NCBI GenBank assembly: GCA_963809965.1
Contig: CAWELU010000013.1
Location: forward strand, 1 to 64,000
From: CAIWHR01 sp963809965
Lineage (GTDB): Bacteria; Pseudomonadota; Gammaproteobacteria; Burkholderiales; Casimicrobiaceae
Direction of reading: 5' to 3'
DNA: 64,000 nucleotides
Positions 26,910 to 36,910 of this stretch are shown one piece after another (positions within the stretch are counted from its first letter, which is position 1; every line of letters begins with the position of its first letter). The position numbers were made by a program, and so were the translations under genes. The notes under the pieces were generated by a model. That model searched no databases and was not told the origin of the DNA. It worked only from the letters and a program-made list of their open reading frames with translations.

Positions 26910-29900
26910 GGCGCTGTCCGCTCGACCGGCGTCCCTGGCGCACCCGGGACGACGCTCGCGGTGGCCGACTCGCTGCGCGTCACGACCGGATCCGACCAGC
27001 TGCCGGTCACTGTGTACTCGTAGCTGAACATCTGTTCGATCGGATCCTTCAGCACCTTCTGCGCAAGCAGCGATCCGGCGCCGACCGCGGCCCCGATGAG
27101 CGGATTCGCGAGGAACAGCAGCGCCGCCCCGGCCGACACGCCGCCCGACAGCGCAGGTTGAACCCGTACCGATAGGCGTTGCGTTTCGCCGGCGAGGTCG
27201 GCATCGCCGATGATCTGGACCCGTGCGGCGGGACCGACGAGCTTGAGGCCGTCCGTCGACATCACGCCATCGGCGATGCGCACCTTGCCGGTCACCTCGT
27301 CGAATGCGAATCCCTCGCTGAAGACGTCACGGAAGTCGAGCGTGATCCGCCTCGGCAGCGCCTGCAGTGACAGCACGCCGATCAGCTTGCCGAGCCCGGG
27401 TTCGATCCTGGTGAACCGGCCGGGGCCGACGTCGATGGTCAGCGCACCCGAGAGCGTCGGATAGTCGAATCCCGCCGGCGTCCCCGACCACGCAAGGTGC
27501 CCGTCGATCTTCGTCGGTGCGCCCTGCATCGCGTCGGGGTAGCCGAAGCGCGCGAGAAAAGCACCCGCCTCCTTCGCATCGAGCGCGACGTCGAGCCGCG
27601 TCTGTTGTTGCTGCCCGAGGGCCCGCCACTCGCCGTGGGCCTCGATCCGGCCGTTGTCGTCGCCGAGAACGAGCCGCTCGATCTGCCAGTCGGTGCCGCG
27701 CGGCTTGGCGTGAAGCTCGAGCCGCCCGAGGTCGCGTCCCTTCGATGCCAGCGTGTCGGCCACGATGTCGAGCTCGGGCCACGCGCGTTCAGTCGCAGCA
27801 TCGCCCTTCGGCTCGGGTGCGCGCTCCTTCACCTCGGAACCAGGGCGCGGCGCGATCACGGCCTTTCCCGGGTAACCCGAGCCGGGCGAGGCGCGCCATG
27901 AGCCGACCGCCAGGCAAATCGGGCGTCGGTTCGGTCCACGTCGCGGTTCCCGCGAGCTCCTCGCCCCCGAGGTCCAGGCGCCACCCTTCCGGCGAGCGGC
28001 GGGCAGCGACGCCAAGATCGTGGAAGCGGACGCCGAAGGCATCGAGTTCGCCCGCCTTGAGATCCGCACCCTCGAATTTCACTTCGGCATCGGCTGCGCT
28101 TCCCACCGCCTGCTTTCCGCCGCGGGCCAGCGCGAGCCAGTGATCGACGTCGAGCGCAGCGAGATCGGCGCGCAGCCAGTATCCTGGGCGTTCGGCGCGC
28201 AAGGCATCGGCCCGCTCGGTCGCGCGACCGAGCGAGAGGAGCGCGCGGTCGATCTTCGCTCCCTCGGCCGCGAGCTGGCGATGCGCCACGAAGAGCGCGG
28301 CGCGTCCATACGACGCGACGATCGAATCCTGGTCGGGTCGCAGGCTCTCGCCATGCCGCTCGACCCGCAGCGGCATGACCGCCGAGGCAGCCTTTCCCAA
28401 CGGCGCAGGAAGATCGACCGCGACGCCCTGCAACGTGCTTTCCAGCACCCACGAGGACATCTCCGGCCGAAGGTCGACGCCGATCGACCAGTCGATCGTG
28501 CCGGACAGGCGGTCAAGATAAGGAAGGGCGAACTCGCGGCGGGCGAGCACGAGAGCCGTGCTTCCGGCGGCCGTCACGCGGACGCTGCCGTCGCCGCTGG
28601 CGAGGCCGAGCTTCGCGGCGCCGCCGAGTACCTGCGCGTGCACATCGCGCGAATGGACTTCGGACTCGGTAAACGAAAGTGTACCGTCCAGCTGCGTCAG
28701 CATCGGCGCGTGCGGCAGCCGCAGCTCGGCACGAACGAACGTGAGATCTCCCGCAACCTTGTTTTCCGAAGGGCGACCGAGGACGAGCCCGAGGCGCAGC
28801 GCCAGGCGAGCGTCGCCCGCGCCTTCCGCGCCGTCGGTCAGGTGTTCGATCCAACCGGCGACCGGGCTTTCCCCTACAAAGCGGAGAAAATCGGCGAGGG
28901 GCCCGGCTGCGCTTCCGTCGACACGCAGCAGTGGAGCCTCGCCGGCGAGATCGGCAATCTCGGCGCGCGTCCTGGCGAGCGCGGCGCCGTACACGCGGCC
29001 ACGCGTCGCATCGATCGTCAAGCGCGCGCCCTCGATGCGAATATCCGCATCGAGATCGGCGATCCCGGGCCAGCCCGCGGCGTAATTCAACAGCACGTCC
29101 TTCGCCTTGGCGGTGACCAGGAACTGGCTTCCCTTCGCCGTGGCGAACGGAAGATCGCGCAAGATTGCCGGCGAGTTTCAGTCGAACGTCGGCGACCTTG
29201 CCGCTGCGCGAGCGCGGTCTGCATCCAGCGGCGCACGCCTTCCTTCGTCGCAACCGGCAGGTACCGGTGCAGTTGGGTCGGATCGACACGCGCAAGCTGG
29301 GCGTTCAGGTCGATGCTGCCGGCGCCGGTTGCGGCCGTCCGGTAGGTTCCGGCTGCGCTGCCGGCGAAATCGGCATTCGCGAACTCGAGCTTCAGGATCC
29401 GCACGGCGGTCTGCCCGGATTTGCGCTCCCAACCGAGCGTGCCCTCCACCGTGTCGAACGGGATTGCCTCCGGAAACTGCGTCGGGCAGCGCGAGCGCGA
29501 CGTTGCGGCTCGCGATCTTGAGCTCGCCCTTGGCCTGCGTCGCCTCGAAGCGGCCGGAGAGACCGGTCACGCCGGGGAACGCGTCGTGCGGAAGCACGCC
29601 CAGCTCGGCGAAGTCGGCTGCGGCGGAAAACGTCAGCGGAGCTTCGGCCGCATCTTCCCAGCGCAGGTTCGCGTGCGAAACGGTACCGCGAGGCGAAAAA
29701 TACTCGATGTCCTTGCGGATTCCTTCGGGGAGCGGCAGATGGACAGCCAGATCACGCAACGGCCCAAGCTCCAGCCGGTCGAACTCGAGGCGACCCGACG
29801 CGTTCCGGCCGGCGACATCGGTCAGCAGCAGCTTCAGATCCGTCGGACCGAGGCGCTTCCCTTCGGTTGTCTCGAACACGAGGCCCCGCGTGAAGATCTC

Positions 29901-30881
29901 GCGCCGCGACGCATCGCTGCGCCAACCGACGCGCCCGGCGAGATGGGCAAGGTTGAGTTCGGGCAGGTGCTCGCCCAGGCGCGCGGTGCACCTCGGCAAG
30001 CTCGAGGTCGGCAACGATCTCGCGCGCATCGTTCTCCGCGAACTCGATCCAGACGCGCAACGCTCCCTCGCCGCTTGCAATCGGTACCGGCAACGGCAGC
30101 CATTCGCGCCACGCGGCGACGTCGGCATAGTCGAGCCGTACGTATAGCGCGCCCTGCACGCGCTCCCAGTTCACCGCCGAAATGCCTCTAAGGTCGCCAC
30201 GGACATCGATCGGAGCCGCGATCCCCGACGGCGGAGCGCCCGTCAGCCCGAAGCGGTGGCGGCCAAACCGGTTTTGCAGTCGGAACTGCACGCGGTCCAG
30301 GATGAGCTGGGGCGCGTTTCGCAGGTCGTCGTTCCAGGTGATCAGTGCATCACGGACGACGATCTGCGGTTGGCGCAATATCCATTGGGCGAGCGGACGG
30401 ATCGTCGGGTGCCTGGGCCGGGTCGATTTCGATCCCCGCGATGTGGAGCATCCCCGCGCGATCGCGCCGGATGGCCAGGCGTGGTCGCTCGATCACGAGC
30501 TCCTTCAATCGGAGCTCCATGCAGCGGCAGCGACGTCCAGGCCACGACCAGTTCCACCACGGGCAGCTCGATCAGCGGCACGGCACCCGTGCGCTCGCGG
30601 TCCAGGACGCGGAAGCCTTCGATGACGAACTTCGGATTCCAGCCGTCCCAGCCGGTGGCGAGCACGGCAATCTCCACGGGACGGCCGAGCTCTGCCGAAA
30701 CGGCAGTGGCGAGTGACTCGCGGTAGCTCTCGACCTGCGGAAACACGACAAAGCGCACCGCGAGCAGGACCAGCGCGAACAGCCCGATGCCGGTGATCAG
30801 CATGGCGCCGGCAAGGCGCCCGATCCACGCAAGCGCTGGACCCGCGCGGGAGGCGCGGAAGAAGGCGCGCTCGGAAGGCAT
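26906..30881 (-). CDS. YhdP-like AsmA-family giant envelope protein, multiply frameshifted
   Basis: YhdP/TamB/YdbH-type proteins form long periplasmic bridges that move phospholipid between membranes. The start MPSERAFFRASRAGPALAWI at 30881 leads into one transmembrane helix (residues about 20-45). The repeated beta-groove core and the C-terminal DUF3971/AsmA-like part (LDFRDVFSEGFAFDEVTG, ADGVMSTDGLKLVGPAARVQ, FLANPLIGAAVG, IEQMFSYEYTVTGSW) follow. Seven breaks lie near 30525, 30410, 29995, 29485, 29205, 29168 and 27875. Restored length is about 1,320 aa, normal for the family. It is divergent from glnE and coupled to the nitrilase gene. Confidence 0.88.
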
Positions 30882-30969
30882 AATGGAACCCGTAGCGCAT
30901 TGTAGCGGATGCCAGCGCAAACCTCGCGTTCGCGCCAGCCGCGTCAATGCGCCTTACCCGATCTCCGCG

Positions 30970-33725
30970 ATGCGAAGCCTCCCGGATCTTGCTGCGGCGC
31001 TGGCATACAGCCGCTACTGCGCCGCCGTCCTCGCCGCGCACCCCGACGAACGAGCGCGAACTCGAAGCCACGGTCGAGGCAGCGTTCCAATGGCGGCCCC
31101 CCGAAGCGAAAATTTCCGCGTCGGTCGATGCCGTGGACGGCGTCGCGCTGGCAGCGGCGATGCGTGTCTTGCGCCGCCGCCTGATGGTCCATACGATCGC
31201 CCGCGACCTTTGCGGCCTCGCGGACCTGGCCGAAGTCTGCGCGAACATGACACGCTTGGCGGAAGTTGCGGTGCGCGCGGCAGTAACGTTGCACCAGCGG
31301 GCATTGGCGGCCCACTTCGGGCTTCCCCGCGATGCGCGGGGCGAGGAGCAGACGCTCGTCGTGATCGGCATGGGCAAGCTCGGGGGGGGCGAGCTCAACG
31401 TATCCTCGGACGTCGATCTCGTCTTCGTCTACCCCGAGGACGGCGAGACCGACGGAGCGCGCATCCTCGCCAATCGCGAGTTCTTCGATCGCCTGGGACG
31501 GCGCGTGATCGGCGCGTTGAACGACGTCACGCCGGATGGTTTCGTGTTCCGCGTCGACATGCGATTGCGCCCCTACGGCGAGAGCGGGCCGCTGACCGTT
31601 CCGTATCCGGCGCTCGAGCAGTACCTGATCACGCAGGGGCGCACCTGGGAGCGCTACGCATGGCTCAAGGCACGCTCACTGACCGGCACGCGGCACGACG
31701 AGCTCGACGCCCTGATCACGCCGTTCGTCTACCGCAAGTACCTCGATTTCGACGCGTACGAGGGCCTGCGCGACGTCCATCGCCAGATCCGCGAGCAGGG
31801 TCGACGCAAGGACTATGCACAGAACATCAAGCTCGGGCCCGGCGGCATACGCGAGATCGAATTCATCGTGCAGGCGCTGCAGATCGTGCGCGGCGGTCGC
31901 GATCCGGGCCTGCGCGTGCGCGGAACGCTGCCGGCGTTGGCCGCGATCTCGGAGCGTCGACTGCTGCCGGACGGCGCCGTCGACGGCTTGCGCGCGGCCT
32001 ATGTCTTCCTGCGCAACGTCGAGCACCGGCTGCAGTACCGCGACGATCGGCAGACGCAGATCGCTGCCCACCGATGCCTCCGAGCGCGAAGCACTGGCAG
32101 CCGCCACGGGATTCGCGAGTGTCGTTGCGTTCGACGCGGCATTGGCGCGTCACCGTGCCGACGTGGACGCGCAATTCGACGCGGTGTTCGGTACCCCGAC
32201 CGCATCTGCTCCGGCCGGTGCCGCGTCGCCAAGCGCCGAGGCGGACCTTGGCGGAGCAATGGCGTTCGCGACTCCCTGCGGTCTGGAACAACGATGTCAG
32301 CGCCGACACGGCGCAGGCAACGCTTGCCGCGGCCGGCTACGCGGACCCCGGCGACCTCCTCGCCCGGCTCGAGCGCATGCGCGCGAGTCCCCGCTACCTG
32401 GGGCTGCCGGCGCTGTCGCGGCAACGCGTCGACGCACTGGTGCCACAACTCCTCGCCACGGCCGCGGAGGAGCGCATTCCGGGCGCCGATCCGCAGCGCG
32501 TCTTCGAGCGTCTGTTCGACCTGCTCGAGGCGATCAGCAGGCGCAGTGCGTACCTGGCGCTGCTGGTCGAGCATCCGCCGGTGCTGCCGCGGCTCGCGCA
32601 GCTGATGGGCGCCTCGCAGTGGGCGGCCGACTACCTGACCCGGCATCCGATCCTGCTCGACGAGCTGCTCGATGCGCGCGTGCTGCTGGCGGAGCCGGAC
32701 TGGACGGCCTGGCGCACCGAGCTCGCCCGGATGCTCGCCCCGGCCGCCGGCGATGCGGAGGAGCAGATGGACTTGCTGCGTCATTTCCAGCACGCGCAAT
32801 CGTTCCGCCTCCTTGCGCAGGACATCGCCGGCCTGCTGACCGTCGAACGCCTGGCCGATCACCTCTCCGCGCTCGCCGACCTCATCCTCGAGGCGACCGT
32901 CGCCGAAGTCTGGAAGCAGATGCGTGGCGCGGACGCACCGCCGCCGAGTTCGCCGTCATCGGGTACGGAAAGCTCGGCGGCAAGGAGCTGGGATATGCCT
33001 CCGATCTGGATCTCGTCTTCGTCTACGAGGATGCCGACGAGTCCGCGCCCGAGCGTTACGCGCGGCTCGCGCGGCGGATCATCACGTGGCTCACCAGCAA
33101 CACGGGCGCCGGACAGCTCTACGATGCCGATCTCAGGTTGCGGCCCGACGGCGCTTCCGGACTCATCTGTTCGTCGCTGGCCGCATTTCGGCGCTACCAG
33201 CGCGAGCACGCGTGGACGTGGGAGCACCAGGCGCTGACCCGCGCACGCTTCGTTGCCGGTGATCCGCAGGTCGGCGCGGCGTTCGAGGCCGAGCGCGAAG
33301 CGATCCTGCGCCTTGCCCGAGATCCCGCGCGGCTCGCCGCGGAAGTGCTCGAGATGCGGCACAAGATGCGCGCCGGCCACCCGAATCCGGGCCCGTTGTT
33401 CGACCTGAAGCACGATCCGGGCGGGATGGTCGACGTCGAGTTCACGGTGCAGTTCCTGGTGCTCGCGCATGCGCACGAGCACGCCGGGCTCACGCGCAAT
33501 GCCGGCAACATCGCCCTCCTCGGGATCGCGGCCGAGCTCGATCTCCTGCCCCCGTGCGCTGGCCGCCGCCGCGGCCGATGCGTATCGTGAATACCGCCGT
33601 CTGCAGCACCAGATCCGGCTCACCGGCGCGCCACAGGCGCGGGTCGATGCCGGACTCGCAGGCGCAACGGCGCTCGGCAGGTCACCGCGCTATGGAAGCA
33701 CGTGTTCGGCGGACCGTGGGCTTGA
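30970..33725 (+). CDS. glnE: glutamine synthetase adenylyltransferase/adenylyl-removing enzyme, multiply frameshifted
   Basis: GlnE switches glutamine synthetase by adding or removing AMP, under PII control. Two nucleotidyltransferase halves are visible: GMGKLGGGELNVSSDVDLVF (N-terminal, removal) and GYGKLGGKELGYASDLDLVF (C-terminal, addition), each followed by a RLRPxG motif. IKLGPGGIREIEFIVQ and HDPGGMVDVEFTVQF complete it. Breaks lie near 31048, 32070, 32250, 32940, 33555 and 33680. The likely start is ATG 30970 (MRSLPDLAAALAYSRYC). The stop TGA at 33723 follows ALWKHVFGGPWA. Its target-side regulator glnB lies at 44 kb in this window. Confidence 0.93.
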
Positions 33726-33766
33726 TCCGGCGCGCGGGCGAGCGATGCGGACCCGGCGCGATCGGT

Positions 33767-33772
33767 TAAAAT
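33767..33772 (+). promoter_or_regulatory. possible -10 element for ilvE
   Basis: TAAAAT lies 31 bp before the ilvE ATG, just after the glnE stop. No -35 word was found at the right distance, so this is a weak call based on AT-richness in a GC-rich context. Confidence 0.3.
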
Positions 33773-33803
33773 TCCTCCTTCTGCGAATCCGGGAGACGAC
33801 GCA

Positions 33804-34730
33804 ATGTCCATGGCAGACCGCGACGGCTGGATCTGGTACGACGGAAAGATGGTGCCGTGGCGCGACGCGAACGACCCACGTGCTCACGCACACGCTGCAT
33901 TACGGCCTTGGCGTGTTCGAGGGCGTTCGCGCCTACATGACCGTCGACGGTCCCGCGATCTTCCGGCTTGCGCGACCACACGGACCGGCTCTTCCGGTCC
34001 GCGCAGATCTTCGCGATGAAGATCCCGTACACGAAGGATGAGATCGACGCGGCACAGCGCGCGTGCGTCCGCGACAACAAGCTCGAGTCCTGCTACATCC
34101 GCCCGATCGCGTTCTACGGTTCGCATGCGATGGGGGTCGCCGCCAAATCGAATCCGGTCCGCGTCGCGATCGCCGCGTGGCCATGGGGCGCGTACCTCGG
34201 CGCCGACGGTCTCGAACAGGGGATCCGGGTCAAGACGTCGTCGTTCACGCACCACCATCCGAACATCACGATGTGCAACGCCAAGGCCGTGTGCAACTAC
34301 GCCGTGTCGATTCTCGTCGAATCAGGAAGCGACGCACGACGGCTACGAGGAGGCGATGCTGCTCGATCCGCAGGGCTTCGTTTGCCAGGGCTCCGGCGAG
34401 AACCTGTTCATCGTGCGCGACGGCACGTTGCACACGCCGGATCTCTCGGGTGGGGCGCTGAATGGCATCACGCGCGCGACGATCGTCACGTTTGCGGGCG
34501 AGCTTGGAATACCGGTGATCGAGCGACGGATCACCCGCGACGAGGTCTACGTCGCCGACGAGGCGTTCTTCACGGGCACCGCCGCCGAGGTCACGCCGAT
34601 CCGCGAGTACGACAATCGCCCGATCGGCGAAGGACGACGCGGTCCGATCACGACTAAACTCCAGACGCTGTTCTTCGACACGGTCAACGGCCGCAACCCC
34701 GCCAAGAAATCCTGGCTCACGAAGGTCTGA
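33804..34730 (+). CDS. ilvE: branched-chain amino-acid aminotransferase, frameshifted
   Basis: PLP enzyme for the last step of Leu, Ile and Val synthesis. The start MSMADRDGWIWYDGKMVPW at 33804 follows a GGGAGACG site. HTLHYGLGVFEGVRAY, the PLP-Lys context CNAKAVCNYAVSILVE, EAMLLDPQGFVCQGSGENLF, ITRDEVYVADEAFFTGTAAE and the C-terminal RGPITTKLQTLFFD are present. Breaks lie near 33868, 33965 and 34323. Length is about 308 aa. It is followed within 2 bp by the CHCC zinc protein and then waaF. Confidence 0.93.
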
Positions 34731-34732
34731 CG

Positions 34733-34933
34733 ATGGCCGACGCAAGCGTTGAGGCGGCGATCGAAGTCCGGCGCGAGGACCTTCCGGCTTTCTGCCCGAA
34801 CCCGCGGATGCCGCTTTGGTCGTCGCATCCGCGGGTCTTCCTCGACCTTGCCGTGACCGGCGAGGCGATGTGCCCCTATTGCGGCACGCGCTACCGGTTG
34901 TCCGGCGGACCGGTCGCGGGCGGCGGGCACTGA
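34733..34933 (+). CDS. CHCC zinc-finger protein (NDUFS6-like)
   Basis: A 66-residue protein with the zf-CHCC pattern: Cys21, His32, Cys47 and Cys50 in FCPNPRMPLWSSHPRVF and MCPYCGTRYRL. It is the bacterial relative of the complex I accessory subunit NDUFS6. Its own role is not established; Fe-S or zinc delivery has been suggested for the family. It begins 2 bp after the ilvE stop, and the ilvE / CHCC protein / waaF order recurs in Betaproteobacteria. The gap of about 97 bp to waaF has no obvious gene. Confidence 0.88.
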   Translation: MADASVEAAIEVRREDLPAFCPNPRMPLWSSHPRVFLDLAVTGEAMCPYCGTRYRLSGGPVAGGGH

Positions 34934-35030
34934 ATCTCCCGGAAGCGGGCGCGGCGCGCGTGGCACCGCACGCACCTCCCTTCGACGCTCGCCGCAAAGT
35001 GCCGCACGTCCGGCCCGAAGTGCAGGCCCG

Positions 35031-36086
35031 ATGAACCAGCGCATCCTGATCGTCGCGCCATCCTGGGTCGGCGATGCGATCCTGTCTGAGCCGCTCATCG
35101 CGCTGCTGCGCAATCCCTACGAAGATCCGATCGTCGATGTCCTCGCGCCTCCTTGGTGCGCGCCCGTCTACGCACGCATTCGCGGCATCGGGCGGGTCAT
35201 CGAATCGCCGTTCTCGCACGCTCGCTTCGACTGGGCAGGACGCAAGGCGCTGGCACGAACGCTCGCGCGCAATGGTTACACGCGGGCGCTCGTATTGCCG
35301 AATTCGTGGAAGTCCGCGCTGGTTCCATGGCTCGCCGGCATTCCTCACCGCACCGGCTATATCGGCGAGGGCCGGTGGTGGCTGCTGAACGACATTCGCC
35401 GGCTTCACCCCAAGGCGCTGCCACGGCTCGTCGAGCGCTTTGCCGCCCTCGCCGTATTGCCGGGAGAACTGGTGCCGATGCCGCCCGCGCCGATCCTCGT
35501 GCCGGACGCCGCCAATCGCGCCGCCGTCGCCCGCGCGCTCGGCCTGCGCACCGAGCGCAAGGTCGCGATTGTCTGCCCGGGCGCCGAGTACGGCCCAGCG
35601 AAGCGCTGGCCGCCGACACACTTTGCCGACCTGGCCGCAAAATTCCTGGCCGACGGCATCGAGGTCTGGCTGGTCGGCTCGCCGAACGACAAGCTGGCCG
35701 CGGCGTCCGTCCTCGCCGCGGCCGGCGAAGTCGCGCACCAGATTCGCGACCTCACCGGCCGAACCGACCTCGGCACCGCGATCGACGTGCTTTCATTCGC
35801 CTCGATCGTGGTGAGCAACGATTCGGGGCTGATGCATGCCGCGGCCGCGGTCGGCGTGCCGCTGGTCGCACTTTTCGGATCCTCGTCGCCGGTCTACACG
35901 CCGCCGATGTCCGCAACCGCGAAGATCGCCAAGATCGAAATCGCGTGCAGCCCCTGCTTCGAGCGCGAGTGTCCGCTCGGCCACTTCAGGTGCATGCGCG
36001 ATCTCGCGCCCCGCGCGGTGTATGATCTCGCGCGCTCGGCGCTCGCGGCGGAGGAGCCCGATGCATCCGCCGGCCCGGCGCCCTGA
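35031..36086 (+). CDS. waaF: ADP-heptose--LPS heptosyltransferase II
   Basis: Family 9 glycosyltransferase adding the second heptose to the LPS inner core at the inner membrane. The N-terminus RILIVAPSWVGDAILSEPLI and the domains RALVLPNSWKSALVPWLAGI, VCPGAEYGPAKRWPP, SNDSGLMHAAAAVGVPLVALFG and CFERECPLGHFRCM are classic WaaF. Length is 351 aa from the ATG at 35031, with no frame break. Its presence shows a Gram-negative organism with heptose-containing LPS. Confidence 0.95.
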   Translation: MNQRILIVAPSWVGDAILSEPLIALLRNPYEDPIVDVLAPPWCAPVYARIRGIGRVIESPFSHARFDWAGRKALARTLARNGYTRALVLPNSWKSALVPWLAGIPHRTGYIGEGRWWLLNDIRRLHPKALPRLVERFAALAVLPGELVPMPPAPILVPDAANRAAVARALGLRTERKVAIVCPGAEYGPAKRWPPTHFADLAAKFLADGIEVWLVGSPNDKLAAASVLAAAGEVAHQIRDLTGRTDLGTAIDVLSFASIVVSNDSGLMHAAAAVGVPLVALFGSSSPVYTPPMSATAKIAKIEIACSPCFERECPLGHFRCMRDLAPRAVYDLARSALAAEEPDASAGPAP

Positions 36087-36110
36087 ACCCGCTACCCTCG
36101 CGCGAACCAC

Positions 36111-36545
36111 ATGGCCAAGGCCCGCACCCTCCCGATCTATACGACGCCGGCCGATGCCGCCCTTGCGTTCTACCAGGCCTTCGAGGCGCGGGACGTCGAT
36201 GCGATGATGGCGACCTGGGCCGACGACGAGGAAATCGTCTGCGTGCATCCGGGGGGCACTCGGTTGGTCGGCTACGATGCGGTCCGCGCCGGCTGGGAGC
36301 AGCTCTTCGCCGGCGATGAGCGCCTCTCCTTCCGGCTCGACCAGATCGTGATGATCGAAACGGTCGGCCTCGCGATGCAGAGCGCCGTCGAGCACATCAC
36401 GCTGGGCAGCGACGGCAGCCCGCGGGGGGTCGCGATCTGCACCAATGTTTTCCTGCGCACGCCGTCGGGCTGGCGGATGGTGATGCATCACGCTTCGCCC
36501 GCGGCGGCGGTGGCGTCCGCGCTGCCCTCCGGGCCGCTGCATTAG
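36111..36545 (+). CDS. SnoaL-like / NTF2-fold protein
   Basis: The 144-residue product has the cone-shaped NTF2-like pattern: AALAFYQAFEARDVDAMMATWADDEE at the start, then IVCVHPGGTRLVGYDAVRAGW and RTPSGWRMVMHHASP. Such proteins are often called DUF4440 or SnoaL-like and may be enzymes or ligand binders. No catalytic residue can be assigned. It starts 24 bp after waaF and is probably the last gene of the glnE-side transcript. Confidence 0.75.
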   Translation: MAKARTLPIYTTPADAALAFYQAFEARDVDAMMATWADDEEIVCVHPGGTRLVGYDAVRAGWEQLFAGDERLSFRLDQIVMIETVGLAMQSAVEHITLGSDGSPRGVAICTNVFLRTPSGWRMVMHHASPAAAVASALPSGPLH

Positions 36546-36572
36546 CGGCAAATCGCGCGCGGGTCGCGGCTG

Positions 36573-36876
36573 CTATCGCTCGTGCCGCAGCGCCAGCATC
36601 GCCTCGATCAGCTCGGGCTCGTCCCACGGCACGTCGACCGGGTAGTCGCGCAGATAGCGGCTTTCCGGATCGCGCAGCCACTCTCCCGGAAAGAAGACCG
36701 CGATTCCCTCCTCGCCTTCACCAAGGTCGGCGCGCGACGTCGACGCGGTGCCGGCCGTCACGGTCGCCGCAAATGGAGACCGCGAATCCCGCCTTTGCGA
36801 GCGCGCGCGGGATGCGGGTGGTGCCGGGCCACTTGGTCGCCGTTGCGACGAGCAGGACCGAGGGAGTCGCGGCCAT
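36573..36876 (-). pseudogene. remnant of an ATP-grasp-type protein lacking its core
   Basis: The reading frame opens MAATPSVLLVATATKWPGTT followed by RIPRALAKAGFAVS, which resembles the N-terminal Rossmann-like part of a betaproteobacterial ATP-grasp protein. After one break near 36780 it continues straight into GEEGIAVFFPGEWLRDPESR and YPVDVPWDEPELIEAMLAL, which resembles the far C-terminus of the same kind of protein. Only about 100 residues remain, so the central 250 or so would be missing. Either a real internal deletion or an assembly collapse explains this. The family assignment is from memory of similar ends and is not certain. It lies 34 bp upstream-side of the tldD stop. Confidence 0.45.
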
Positions 36877-36910
36877 CGGGATGCCGCCGGTCGACGCCAA
36901 CGGTTCGCGC

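Noticed and set aside
30882..30969. Extra small gene between the YhdP-like gene and glnE
   Set aside because: The 88 bp hold only an upstream extension of glnE frames; no start with ribosome site and no motif.
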